NCBI RefSeq assembly: GCF_030764225.1
Contig: NZ_JASAXH010000015.1
Strand: one strand, 5' to 3'
Origin: Phocoenobacter atlanticus
GTDB lineage: Bacteria > Pseudomonadota > Gammaproteobacteria > Enterobacterales > Pasteurellaceae
DNA length: 61,376 nt
Below, piece by piece: positions 18,605 through 26,868 of the stretch. The notes under the pieces were generated by a model. That model searched no databases, had not been told where the DNA came from, and was given only the letters and a program-made list of their open reading frames with translations. Position numbers and translations under genes: made by a program. Numbering within the stretch: the first letter of the stretch is position 1; every line of letters begins with the position of its first letter.

Positions 18605-19147
18605 ATGAAATATGACAAAAAAATTGAACGAATCAAAAATACAAAAATGACTCGTTCAGAATTAGCAAGACTAAAAGTTAATGCTGAAAATATATATAAA
18701 AAGGGAGATTTAGATGCTAAATATGTCATTGATGTAATTGATGCAATAACCCCCACTGATACTCATATTTTATTTATGGGATTTTGCCCTGATGCTAATA
18801 TTCATAACCGACTTGATCTTGAATGGAAATCAAAAGGAATTTGTGAATTTGATTTTTTTAAAAGTCAAATTCAAATGGAACAATTTTACAGTATATGTAA
18901 AGGAGATTTAGTTATATTAAAGAAAAGAGAAAAATTAGGAGAAACAATGAAGTTATATGGTCATGGACGAGTAACAGATATTGCTTATGATGAACATAAT
19001 GTTAGATATTTAAAAATGCAATGGTCTTCCCAAGAAGAAATTATTGAAGTCCCTTTAATGGGTTGTAATTCAACTGTTAATATTAGAGAAATAGACGTTG
19101 TAGAAGCACAAATGCCAGAAGAATTTTACTCTTGGCTAAGTAAATAA
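18605..19147 (+). CDS. Unrecognised 180-residue protein, possible PUA/EVE-like C-terminal half
   Basis: I do not recognise this family. A strong AGGAG ribosome site precedes the ATG. The first 55 residues are charged and helical (MTRSELARLKVNAENIYKKG). The second half, roughly residues 95-180, predicts mostly beta strands, with GDLVILKKREK, KLYGHGRVTDI and LKMQWSSQEEIIEVP. That pattern of a basic strand, a 'G.GRV' turn and an edge strand suggests a small barrel of the PUA/EVE kind that reads modified bases, but this is inference only. No signal peptide or membrane segment. It opens the AT-rich accessory block, about 100 bases before the LRR gene and in the same direction. Confidence 0.6.
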   Translation: MKYDKKIERIKNTKMTRSELARLKVNAENIYKKGDLDAKYVIDVIDAITPTDTHILFMGFCPDANIHNRLDLEWKSKGICEFDFFKSQIQMEQFYSICKGDLVILKKREKLGETMKLYGHGRVTDIAYDEHNVRYLKMQWSSQEEIIEVPLMGCNSTVNIREIDVVEAQMPEEFYSWLSK

Positions 19148-19244
19148 TAATTATAAATTTTTATTAGAATATAACTACTTATAATAAAATATTATTACTA
19201 AAAGTATCTTTCTATATCAACTAGTTATAACAGAATTACTAATA

Positions 19245-20054
19245 ATGACATATACTACAAATAAAAATCTACAATCTATTATCAATTGGGGAATTGAAAA
19301 TAATATTCCAAATTCTCGTTTGCCAAAAAATAGCAAAAAGTTAGCTCAACTACGCAAACTTAATCTCTCTCATTTAAATATTTACAATTTACCTAAAGAA
19401 ATCAGTTTATTAAGTTCTGTAATAAAATTAGATTTAAGTACGAATAAAATAACGAATTTACCGAATGCTATAAATAAAATGAAAAGGCTAAAATATTTAG
19501 ATCTAAGTAACAATCAATTTGATAAATTACCGAATAGTTTGAGGGATCTTCAACAATTAAGAACACTGAATATTAGTCATAATCCTATTTATCAGTTACC
19601 GAGTTATATTGAAGAATTGACTAACTTGAAAGAATTTACTGCGATAAATTGTAATATCCCAACACATATTTTGGCTGATTTTATTGAACAAATAAATCCT
19701 GAAATAAGACGTAAAAAGGTAATAAAAAGACAGCCTATTAAGAAATCTATCAAAAATGAAAAAGATATAAAATATTTGGCAGAAGAAAAAGCCAAGAAAT
19801 TAGCTTATTTAAACCATATTATTGATTTTATCAAAGTAAAAGACTCCGTTCATCATTCGCAAGATATTCTGCTAAAAAGTGCGATTGAATGTATCGTTGA
19901 ATATAACAAGGAATTTGGTGCACCACTATTACAACGTCAGCTATCCATTGGCTTTCCAAGAGCTACTAATATATTAGATCAGCTCACAGGATTGGGAGTG
20001 ATTTCGTGGGATATTCACAGTGGAAGAAGAAAAATAATCTTTCAAAGTGTATAA
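19245..20054 (+). CDS. Leucine-rich-repeat protein with FtsK-gamma-like winged helix
   Basis: A 269-residue soluble protein with two recognisable parts. Residues about 35-135 are four to five 23-residue bacterial leucine-rich repeats (LRKLNLSHLNIYNLPKEI, LKYLDLSNNQFDKLPNSL). Residues about 150-195 form a very basic linker. Residues about 206-266 (DILLKSAIECIVEY, APLLQRQLSIGFPRATNIL, DQLTGLGVIS) closely follow the gamma domain of FtsK/SpoIIIE, the winged helix that reads KOPS/SRS motifs on DNA. No motor domain is present. This suggests a DNA-binding sensor or adaptor. The DUF262 pair follows after 71 bases. Function unknown. Confidence 0.75.
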   Translation: MTYTTNKNLQSIINWGIENNIPNSRLPKNSKKLAQLRKLNLSHLNIYNLPKEISLLSSVIKLDLSTNKITNLPNAINKMKRLKYLDLSNNQFDKLPNSLRDLQQLRTLNISHNPIYQLPSYIEELTNLKEFTAINCNIPTHILADFIEQINPEIRRKKVIKRQPIKKSIKNEKDIKYLAEEKAKKLAYLNHIIDFIKVKDSVHHSQDILLKSAIECIVEYNKEFGAPLLQRQLSIGFPRATNILDQLTGLGVISWDIHSGRRKIIFQSV

Positions 20055-20125
20055 TTTAATAAGGTTATAAAATAAGCGGTAATATTTTTATAAGAATTTG
20101 TAAAATGAAAGGATAGGAATAAGAA

Positions 20126-21520
20126 ATGGCTAACCCAAAAGAAGAAATAGCAACGGTAGAAAAAATAGAGAATATTTTTGAAAAAGAACTTAATATTCCC
20201 GATTATCAAAGACCCTATAAATGGCAAACGACACATATTGAGCAACTTTTAGATGATTTAATCACGCATTTTCAAGAAAACAAAGTTTATCGTATTGGTG
20301 CAGTGGTTTTTCATGATAATGGAAAATTAGATATTGTTGATGGACAGCAACGATTAACAACTTTAGCTTTAATATTATTTTTCCTAAATAAAGAAAAAAT
20401 GGATATTACAATTCATCTTAATGAAAAAACAATTAGTATTAAAAATTTTCTTGAACAAGAAGTAAAACATAGTATTAGCCATTTTAATATTGCAAATAAT
20501 TATAAATTTATTGAGAACAGATTAGAAAACACCAAGAAGAAAGAACAATTTTCAGACTATATTTTAACTCAATGTGAAATGGTCTGTATTACATTAAATG
20601 ACATTGATGAAGCCTTTCAATTCTTTGATTCTCAAAATTCAAGTGGTAAAAAATTAGAAACTTTTGATTTACTTAAAGCCTATCATTTAAGGGCTTTTTC
20701 AGAAAATACTCATACGCCAAAAGTACTAAAATATGTTGAACAATGGGAAGTAGCCGCAGAAAAAGAACCAAAAGATGATTTACCCAATCTAAATACGATT
20801 ATTGATAATCAATTATTTAGGTTAAGACAATGGCGTAGAAATAAAGATGCTGAAATTTTTACAGGTAAAGATATCAATGTGTTTAAAGGTATTAATTTTG
20901 ATGAAAATTATCCAAATGCAAATATTTATAAATTTGCACGTTTCTTTTATCAAAATAATCAAAATTTACTACATAGTCTTTCACAAAAAATAACTATGCC
21001 ATTCAATATTCAACAACCTTTATTTAATGGCGAATATTTCTTTGAATTTATTCAATATTATAGAAAACTATATTCATCGCTATTTAATCCACAAAAAATA
21101 AAATATGAAGTCATATTTGAAAGAAAAAATACACATATCCTTAATTTTTTACAGTCTTATAAAGGTGCTTATCGTATCGGTGATCAATATTGCAAAATGC
21201 TTTTTGAAACAACCTTATTGGCTTATTACGATAAGTTTGGCGATGAGTTATTAGATATCGCAACAGAAAAAGTATTTAAGTGGGCATATCAAACACGTTT
21301 AGAAAATTCCCGTGTTAGCTTTCCAACTATTCAAAATCATGCTTGGAATTCGAATGGATTATTATTTTGGATTGATAATATGAATCACTCAAAAGACATT
21401 TTACATTTTCATACAATATTTAATCATACTTACATAGAAAAAAATGCAACTGAAATTACAGATTTAAAATCTGTTTTTAATATTCAAGAAAAGAATGAAA
21501 AAGGAAAAAATAATGAGTAA
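20126..21520 (+). CDS. DUF262 protein, first of a pair
   Basis: A 464-residue protein with an N-terminal DUF262 (GmrS/ParB-like) domain: IPDYQRPYKWQ at residues 24-34 and LDIVDGQQRLTTLAL around residues 68-82, where DGQQR is the hallmark nucleotide-binding/hydrolysis motif; FFDSQNSSGKKLETFDLLKA is the later family motif. The C-terminal half shows no HNH histidines and no DUF1524 pattern. DUF262 proteins include the GTP/NTP-using halves of GmrSD type IV restriction and SspE. Its stop overlaps the next gene by eight bases, so the two products are probably made together. Confidence 0.85.
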   Translation: MANPKEEIATVEKIENIFEKELNIPDYQRPYKWQTTHIEQLLDDLITHFQENKVYRIGAVVFHDNGKLDIVDGQQRLTTLALILFFLNKEKMDITIHLNEKTISIKNFLEQEVKHSISHFNIANNYKFIENRLENTKKKEQFSDYILTQCEMVCITLNDIDEAFQFFDSQNSSGKKLETFDLLKAYHLRAFSENTHTPKVLKYVEQWEVAAEKEPKDDLPNLNTIIDNQLFRLRQWRRNKDAEIFTGKDINVFKGINFDENYPNANIYKFARFFYQNNQNLLHSLSQKITMPFNIQQPLFNGEYFFEFIQYYRKLYSSLFNPQKIKYEVIFERKNTHILNFLQSYKGAYRIGDQYCKMLFETTLLAYYDKFGDELLDIATEKVFKWAYQTRLENSRVSFPTIQNHAWNSNGLLFWIDNMNHSKDILHFHTIFNHTYIEKNATEITDLKSVFNIQEKNEKGKNNE

Positions 21521-23429
21521 CCAAGAAAATTTATCAAAATCACTTACAATCAATGACATATTTAAAGATCGCTACATTATTCCCCTTTATCAACGAAATT
21601 ATGCTTGGGGAAAAGATGAAATCGAACGATTACTCGATGATATTAGTAAGGCAAGTGAAAATACAGAGAATAACTATTATATTGGCACACTTGTGGTTTA
21701 TAAAAGAAATGATGATAGATTTGAAGTTATTGATGGGCAACAACGATTGACCACACTCTATATTTTATTATCTTATTTAGGTAAAAATAATATAGATGAG
21801 AAATTAGGATTTGAACATCGTGAACAATCAACATCTAGTTTAAAAAAATTAAAAGATAAAACTATTCCTAATGATAATATCGGCAATGCCTATAAAATAA
21901 TTGAGAATTTCTTTAAAAATAAAGATAAGACTAAATTTCAAAATTTCTTATTAAATAATGTCATTATTATTCGTACTGAAGTACCACCACAAACAGATCT
22001 CAATCATTATTTTGAAATAATGAATAATCGTGGAGAACAATTAGAAAAACACGAAATATTAAAAGTTCGTTTAATGAATAAATTAAACAAAGAGGATAAA
22101 GCACAAAAACTTTTTGCAAAAATTTGGGATTGTTGCTCTGATATGAATCGTTATGCGGTGATGTCTTTTGTAAGTGATTTTAGAAAAGTAATAATAAATG
22201 AAAATCTCGATCTTAATAATGAAGGTATTGATCTTAATGGTCTATTTAAAAAATTACTAGGGCAATATAAAGATGACAGTAACAATAATGAAGATAAATC
22301 AATTAGTGAAATCATAAAAAAAGCAGACAAACTTTTAAATAATATAGAAGAAGATAATGATGAGCAAAAAGAACTATTCCATTCTATAATTGATTTTGAA
22401 AACTTCTTAATTTACGTATTAAAAATTTACCTTGAAAATAAAAAAAATGAAAATTTTAAAGATATTCCTTTGGATAATAAGAAGTTATTAGAAATATTTA
22501 ATACATATTTTAAAAATAATGATGAAACATCTAACAATATAAAAGAATTTTCAATTATTCTTCTTAAAACTAGAATTCTTTTTGATAATTATATAATTAA
22601 ATCAAAAATTGGAGATCAAGAAGATGATTGGTCTTTACAACAGCCTAAATATTACTCTGAAAGTAAAAATAAAAAATGGAATTACATCAATTCTCTCTTT
22701 AATCAAAAAACTCAAGAAGATAAAACAGCAAATCATAATCAAATTATTATGTTACTTTCCATGTTCCATGTTTCTTATCCACAAAGAATATATAAAAATT
22801 GGTTATATGCTGTTTTAAGAGGATTAACTATAAAGAATTGGGCAGAAACAGAAGAAAATTATATAACAGAGCTTGAAAAATTAAGTGATAAATTTTACAT
22901 AGACATATGTAAACGCCTCAAAGATCAAAATTCTGATATTATGGAAACTATTTTAGATGCTCAATTTAAATATAATCGACCTGATAATGAATCATTATTT
23001 AATAACGGAACATCAGTACAAAACTTTATATTTAATCGTCTAGATTATATTCTTTGGAAAAATAAAGTTAAAAGTAAAAACGGTGAGACAGTTAATCAGC
23101 AATATCGTTTTAGAACGAGCAATAATTCTGTGGAGCATTATTACCCACAAAGTTATATCGGAGAAAAAGTGGATAAAGAAAGTTGTAATAATTTTGGAAA
23201 CTTATGTTTAATCCCTAGAAGTAGAAATTCTAGCTTAAATAACTACTCCATAGAACAGAAACAAGCACATTATAAGCCTAAAAAAGATAAGTCTACAATT
23301 CCATATGATAGCTTAAAACAACAAATAATGATGAGCTATGAATTTTGGGGAAAAGACGAAATACTTGAACACGGAAAAGAAATGAAGGAAATTCTCAATA
23401 ATGAACTAACCAAATATAAAAATGAATAA
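21513..23429 (+). CDS. DUF262-DUF1524 (HNH) protein, second of a pair
   Basis: A 638-residue protein combining an N-terminal DUF262 domain (IPLYQRNYAWGKDE at residue 23, EVIDGQQRLTTLY around 71-83, FEIMNNRGEQLEKHEILK) with a C-terminal DUF1524 His-Me/HNH nuclease: VEHYYPQ with His542, NNFGNLCLIPRSRNSSLNN around 560-578. This is the architecture of GmrSD fusions and SspE, which nick or cut modified or invading DNA. I start at ATG 21513 (MSNQENLSK), which has AAAGGA at good spacing; an upstream ATG at 21495 lacks one. A strong terminator follows. Confidence 0.87.
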   Translation: MSNQENLSKSLTINDIFKDRYIIPLYQRNYAWGKDEIERLLDDISKASENTENNYYIGTLVVYKRNDDRFEVIDGQQRLTTLYILLSYLGKNNIDEKLGFEHREQSTSSLKKLKDKTIPNDNIGNAYKIIENFFKNKDKTKFQNFLLNNVIIIRTEVPPQTDLNHYFEIMNNRGEQLEKHEILKVRLMNKLNKEDKAQKLFAKIWDCCSDMNRYAVMSFVSDFRKVIINENLDLNNEGIDLNGLFKKLLGQYKDDSNNNEDKSISEIIKKADKLLNNIEEDNDEQKELFHSIIDFENFLIYVLKIYLENKKNENFKDIPLDNKKLLEIFNTYFKNNDETSNNIKEFSIILLKTRILFDNYIIKSKIGDQEDDWSLQQPKYYSESKNKKWNYINSLFNQKTQEDKTANHNQIIMLLSMFHVSYPQRIYKNWLYAVLRGLTIKNWAETEENYITELEKLSDKFYIDICKRLKDQNSDIMETILDAQFKYNRPDNESLFNNGTSVQNFIFNRLDYILWKNKVKSKNGETVNQQYRFRTSNNSVEHYYPQSYIGEKVDKESCNNFGNLCLIPRSRNSSLNNYSIEQKQAHYKPKKDKSTIPYDSLKQQIMMSYEFWGKDEILEHGKEMKEILNNELTKYKNE

Positions 23430-23443
23430 AACTTAATCTCTTA

Positions 23444-23478
23444 ATAGCGAAATACCCAAAATATTTCGCTATTTTCTT
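23444..23478 (+). terminator. Terminator after the DUF262 pair
   Basis: An 11-base perfect stem (atagcgaaata with tatttcgctat, loop of seven) at 23444-23472 is followed by ttttctt. It closes the accessory operon. The same stem recurs at 24354-24384, on the other side of the PP2C-like gene. Confidence 0.85.
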
Positions 23479-23551
23479 ATCATTAACTTTTAATTTCTCC
23501 CATAAACCTATTTTAAAGCGAACTATTAACTTTAAAAACACAGGAGAAACT

Positions 23552-24316
23552 ATGAAAAGTTGTCAGCTTATTTTGGCTCAATATTGCAAAGACCCTCATC
23601 CATTTTATTTTAGAAATAATGATGCTTTATTTAATGGTGGAAAGGTTTTACAACATAAGTTCTTGGCTACTCATAGTCTAACAAGAACAAAATCTCGTCT
23701 TATTTTAGGGGTTGCTGATGCACTTTATGATGAACTTCATTCTTATAAAGCAAGCCATTTCTGGATGGAACAATTAGGAGTATGTCAGAAAAATCAGCAA
23801 GCGTTAAATTATCAATGGCTTTGTGAAACTCAGCAAAAATTTAATAAAGCCTTTGCTCAGGAGAATCTGGGGATAGCGACCGTATTTTCCGCCGTTGAAA
23901 TTGATTTGGAAAATCAAATCGCAACATTATTAAATGTCGGAAATTGTCGTGTTTATCTTGTTAATTCACAAGGAGAATGGACGAAAATCAGCCAAGATCA
24001 CGTTTTATTACCTAAAAAGAATAATCCTAGAGTAAAATATTTTCAGAACTCAACAGAAAGTTTATCTTCTTACTTAATTGCAAATAATCAACCTTTTCAG
24101 ACCGCTTATTTTCATCAGAAAATAGACATTCAGGCAGATGATACGCTTTTATTATTTACCGCAGGAATAATGAACGAAACGGCAATTCAACAGTGTAAAG
24201 AAATTTGGAATAAATTTAATTGCAATAAGAAAAGAGTCAATTTTATAAAACAAATGCTTATTTCTAAAAAATATATCTGTGATGATTTTTCTATGATCTG
24301 TTGTTCGTTTTTATAA
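23552..24316 (+). CDS. Degenerate PP2C-family phosphatase-like protein
   Basis: A 254-residue protein following the PP2C (PPM) fold order: RNNDALF (21-27) for the first motif, LILGVADALYDE with Asp56, VFSAVEIDLENQ, LLNVGNCRVYLVNSQGEW, ISQDHVLL, DDTLLLFTAGI and a final DDFSMICCSF with Asp245. Active PP2C enzymes have an Asp in 'SDG' for metal binding; here it is TAG (203-205), and the GG of 'DGMGG' is also lost. It is therefore likely weak or inactive, perhaps a binding protein. Its own ribosome site (acaggagaa) precedes the ATG, and the same hairpin sits on both sides of the gene. Confidence 0.7.
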   Translation: MKSCQLILAQYCKDPHPFYFRNNDALFNGGKVLQHKFLATHSLTRTKSRLILGVADALYDELHSYKASHFWMEQLGVCQKNQQALNYQWLCETQQKFNKAFAQENLGIATVFSAVEIDLENQIATLLNVGNCRVYLVNSQGEWTKISQDHVLLPKKNNPRVKYFQNSTESLSSYLIANNQPFQTAYFHQKIDIQADDTLLLFTAGIMNETAIQQCKEIWNKFNCNKKRVNFIKQMLISKKYICDDFSMICCSFL

Positions 24317-24353
24317 AATTTGTAAAATCTACATAAAACGACGGTTGGTAGTT

Positions 24354-24384
24354 ATAGCGAAATATTGTCTATATATTTCGCTAT
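24354..24384. repeat. Second copy of the atagcgaaata hairpin
   Basis: A 12-base perfect stem, atagcgaaatat with atatttcgctat, seven-base loop. The stem is the same as the terminator at 23444, but the sequence after it (gttatttg) is a poor T run. It lies between the converging PP2C-like gene and ribH and could act as a weak terminator for either. Confidence 0.75.
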
Positions 24385-24433
24385 GTTATTTGCTTCAAAT
24401 AATTAAAAAGAAGAAAAATTTTTAATAAGTACT

Positions 24434-24895
24434 TCAAACTACCTTTAATAAGTTTACCATCTCAATTGCACTTAATGCACATTCGGCTCCTTTATTGCCC
24501 GCTTTAGTACCAGCACGTTCAATTGCCTGTTCAATATTTTCAGTGGTGAGAATACCAAAGATAACAGGTACACCAGTTTGGAGTGAAACATTGCCAATAC
24601 CCTTTGCCGCCTCGTTACATACATAATCATAGTGAGTCGTTGAACCTCGAATAACAGTACCAATACAAATGATGGCATCATATTTACCACTTTTTGCCAT
24701 ATTATTTGCAACTAATGGAATTTCAAATGCACCAGGTACCCAAGCCGTGTCAATATTTTCTGTGTTTGCTCCGTGACGGATTAATGTATCTATTGCTCCG
24801 CTTAATAATTTGTCATTGATAAAGTCGTTAAACCTTGCACATACAATGCCAATTTTCATCTCTGTTGCAACTAAGTTTCCTGTAAATGTTGTCAT
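24434..24895 (-). CDS. ribH: 6,7-dimethyl-8-ribityllumazine synthase
   Basis: A 153-residue lumazine synthase joining 3,4-dihydroxybutanone phosphate with the ribityl-uracil. VCARFNDFINDKLLSGA, WVPGAFEIPLVA, IGTVIRGSTTHYDYV (with the catalytic His of the THYDYV segment) and AIERAGTKAGNKGAECA are family hallmarks. Last gene of the ribD-ribE-ribBA-ribH unit; a 121-base gap with an uptake-signal pair separates it from ribBA. Confidence 0.96.
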   Translation of the reverse strand: MTTFTGNLVATEMKIGIVCARFNDFINDKLLSGAIDTLIRHGANTENIDTAWVPGAFEIPLVANNMAKSGKYDAIICIGTVIRGSTTHYDYVCNEAAKGIGNVSLQTGVPVIFGILTTENIEQAIERAGTKAGNKGAECALSAIEMVNLLKVV

Positions 24896-24942
24896 TTTAA
24901 AATCCTTTTTGGTTATAAATGTAATAAAAATTGTTGAGCGTT

Positions 24943-24995
24943 AAGCGGTACATTTTTTCAAAATTTAGTAAATTTTGATAAAGATCTTACCGCTT
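24943..24995. repeat. Paired uptake-signal cores between ribBA and ribH
   Basis: aagcggt at 24943-24949 and accgctt at 24989-24995 flank an AT-rich stretch and can form a stem. Such head-to-head pairs between genes often double as terminators or attenuators in Pasteurellaceae; here one lies within the rib operon. Confidence 0.6.
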
Positions 24996-25016
24996 GGATA
25001 GAGATACCTCTACCAT

Positions 25017-26216
25017 TTATAAATTAAACAAATGCTGCATTTTAGTTTGTTTAACTTTTAAATAATTTAAATCATACTCTGTGGGTTCGATTTGAATGGC
25101 TTCACGTTTAGTAATATTAAGACCAAATTGTGTTAATTCTTTGATCTTTTTAGGGTTATTGGTTAATAAGCGGATGTCTTTTACATCAAGTGATTTTAAA
25201 ATTTGTGCAGCAATATAGTATTCACGCTCATCATCTTTGAAGCCTAATGCTAAATTGGCTTCAACCGTATCCATCCCTTTGTCTTGTAACTCATAAGCCC
25301 GTAACTTATTGACTAATCCAATTCCACGTCCTTCTTGGCGGAGATAGAGTAGTATGCCTTGCCCTTCTTTTTCAATTTGAGCCATTGCTTGAGAGAATTG
25401 CTGCCCGCAATCACAACGTAGTGAACCAAAAGCATCACCTGTTAAACATTCTGAATGAATACGACATAATATGTCTTGGTTGCTATCAATTTCACCTTTT
25501 ACCAAAGCGATATGCTCTTTGCCCGTTAGTTTTTCTACAAAACTGTGAGCGATAAAATTGCCATATTTAGTTGGCATTTCTACTATAGAAATACGTTCAA
25601 TTAAATTGTCGTGCTTGCGACGATAGGCTTGTAGCTGAGCAATGGTAATAAATGGCATATTATGTTTAGTTGCAAAGGCTTGTAGTTCTGGCATTTGCAT
25701 CATCGTGCCATTTTCTGCCATAATTTCACAACATAATCCTGCTTCTTTTAAACCTGCTAAACGAACCAGATCAACTGTCGCCTCAGTGTGACCATTACGT
25801 CTTAGCACTCCACCATTTTTTGCAACTAATGGAAACAGATGTCCGGGACGGCGAAAATCACTTGCTTTTGCAGTATCTTCTACTAGTTTTAAAGCAGTAA
25901 CTGAACGTTCATAAGCAGAAATTCCTGTTTCCGTATCAATATGATCAATACTTTCTGTAAAGGCTGTTTCGTGATTATCCGTATTATTTGTTACCATTGG
26001 TGTGAGCATTAATTTATCGGCAATTTGTTGTGAAATTGGCATACAAATTAAACCTTTGCCGTATGTTGCCATAAAATTGATATTTTCAGGGGTAGCAAAT
26101 TCAGCAGCACAGATGAGATCACCTTCATTTTCACGATCTTCATCATCTGTTACTAAAATAATTTCACCACGAGCAATTGCGTTTAATGCATTTTTAACAC
26201 TTGAAAATTGAAACAT
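25017..26216 (-). CDS. ribBA: Bifunctional DHBP synthase / GTP cyclohydrolase II
   Basis: A 399-residue fusion giving both precursors of riboflavin. The N-terminal half is RibB (DDEDRENEGDLICAAE, GLICMPIS, RRPGHLFPLVA, GHTEATVDLVRLAG); the C-terminal half is RibA (HSECLTGDAFGSLRCDCGQQ, with the zinc Cys residues, then RQEGRGIGLVNKLRAYELQD). I place the start at ATG 26216 (MFQFSSVKNAL), preceded by AAAAGGAAA; an upstream in-frame codon at 26240 would lie inside the end of ribE. The gap to ribE is 13 bases. Confidence 0.95.
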   Translation of the reverse strand: MFQFSSVKNALNAIARGEIILVTDDEDRENEGDLICAAEFATPENINFMATYGKGLICMPISQQIADKLMLTPMVTNNTDNHETAFTESIDHIDTETGISAYERSVTALKLVEDTAKASDFRRPGHLFPLVAKNGGVLRRNGHTEATVDLVRLAGLKEAGLCCEIMAENGTMMQMPELQAFATKHNMPFITIAQLQAYRRKHDNLIERISIVEMPTKYGNFIAHSFVEKLTGKEHIALVKGEIDSNQDILCRIHSECLTGDAFGSLRCDCGQQFSQAMAQIEKEGQGILLYLRQEGRGIGLVNKLRAYELQDKGMDTVEANLALGFKDDEREYYIAAQILKSLDVKDIRLLTNNPKKIKELTQFGLNITKREAIQIEPTEYDLNYLKVKQTKMQHLFNL

Positions 26217-26229
26217 TTTTTTCCTTTTT

Positions 26230-26868
26230 TTAAAATCCAACTTTTTCCATAAAGTCTTCGGTTATATTACGTTGAGTAGTTTGTGATAAGAGCAATTTTT
26301 CGACATATTTACCGATAATATCATTCTCTATATTGACAATACTTCCTCGTTGTTTTGTTGCTAAATTAGTGTGAGAAATAGTGTGAGGAATAACAGATAG
26401 GCTAAAAGTTGTATCATCACAATCTATTATGGTTAGGCTAATACCATCAATAGTAATTGAGCCTTTTTCAATAATATAACGCATTAATTTTGGAGATGTT
26501 TTAATTTGATAATAAGTACAATTGTTACCACTAGTAATGTGATGAATTACACCTGTGCCATCAATATGTCCTGAAACAATATGCCCGCCAAAACGACCAT
26601 TGACTATCATTGCTCTTTCTAAATTGACAGGGCTATTAGGTTGTAATTCGCCTAATGAAGTACGCTTTAGGGTTTCCTCCATCACATCTGCACAAAAATG
26701 ATTAGTACTAAATTCTGTGACTGTTAAACATACACCATTAACCGCAATACTGTCGCCTAAGTGTATGTCATTGAACAGGGTATTTGCGGTAATTTTTAAT
26801 TGTGCAAATTGTCCTTTTGTGTGAATTTGAGCTACTTTACCGACTTCTTCAATAATTCCTGTAAACAT
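26230..26868 (-). CDS. ribE: Riboflavin synthase alpha subunit
   Basis: A 212-residue riboflavin synthase that dismutates two lumazines into riboflavin. The MFTGIIEEVGKV start is invariant in the family, and the protein shows the expected internal duplication: DSIAVNGVCLTVTEF in the first barrel and GSITIDGISLTIIDCD in the second. NGRFGGHIVSGHIDGTG links them. The start overlaps the ribD stop by one base. Confidence 0.96.
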   Translation of the reverse strand: MFTGIIEEVGKVAQIHTKGQFAQLKITANTLFNDIHLGDSIAVNGVCLTVTEFSTNHFCADVMEETLKRTSLGELQPNSPVNLERAMIVNGRFGGHIVSGHIDGTGVIHHITSGNNCTYYQIKTSPKLMRYIIEKGSITIDGISLTIIDCDDTTFSLSVIPHTISHTNLATKQRGSIVNIENDIIGKYVEKLLLSQTTQRNITEDFMEKVGF

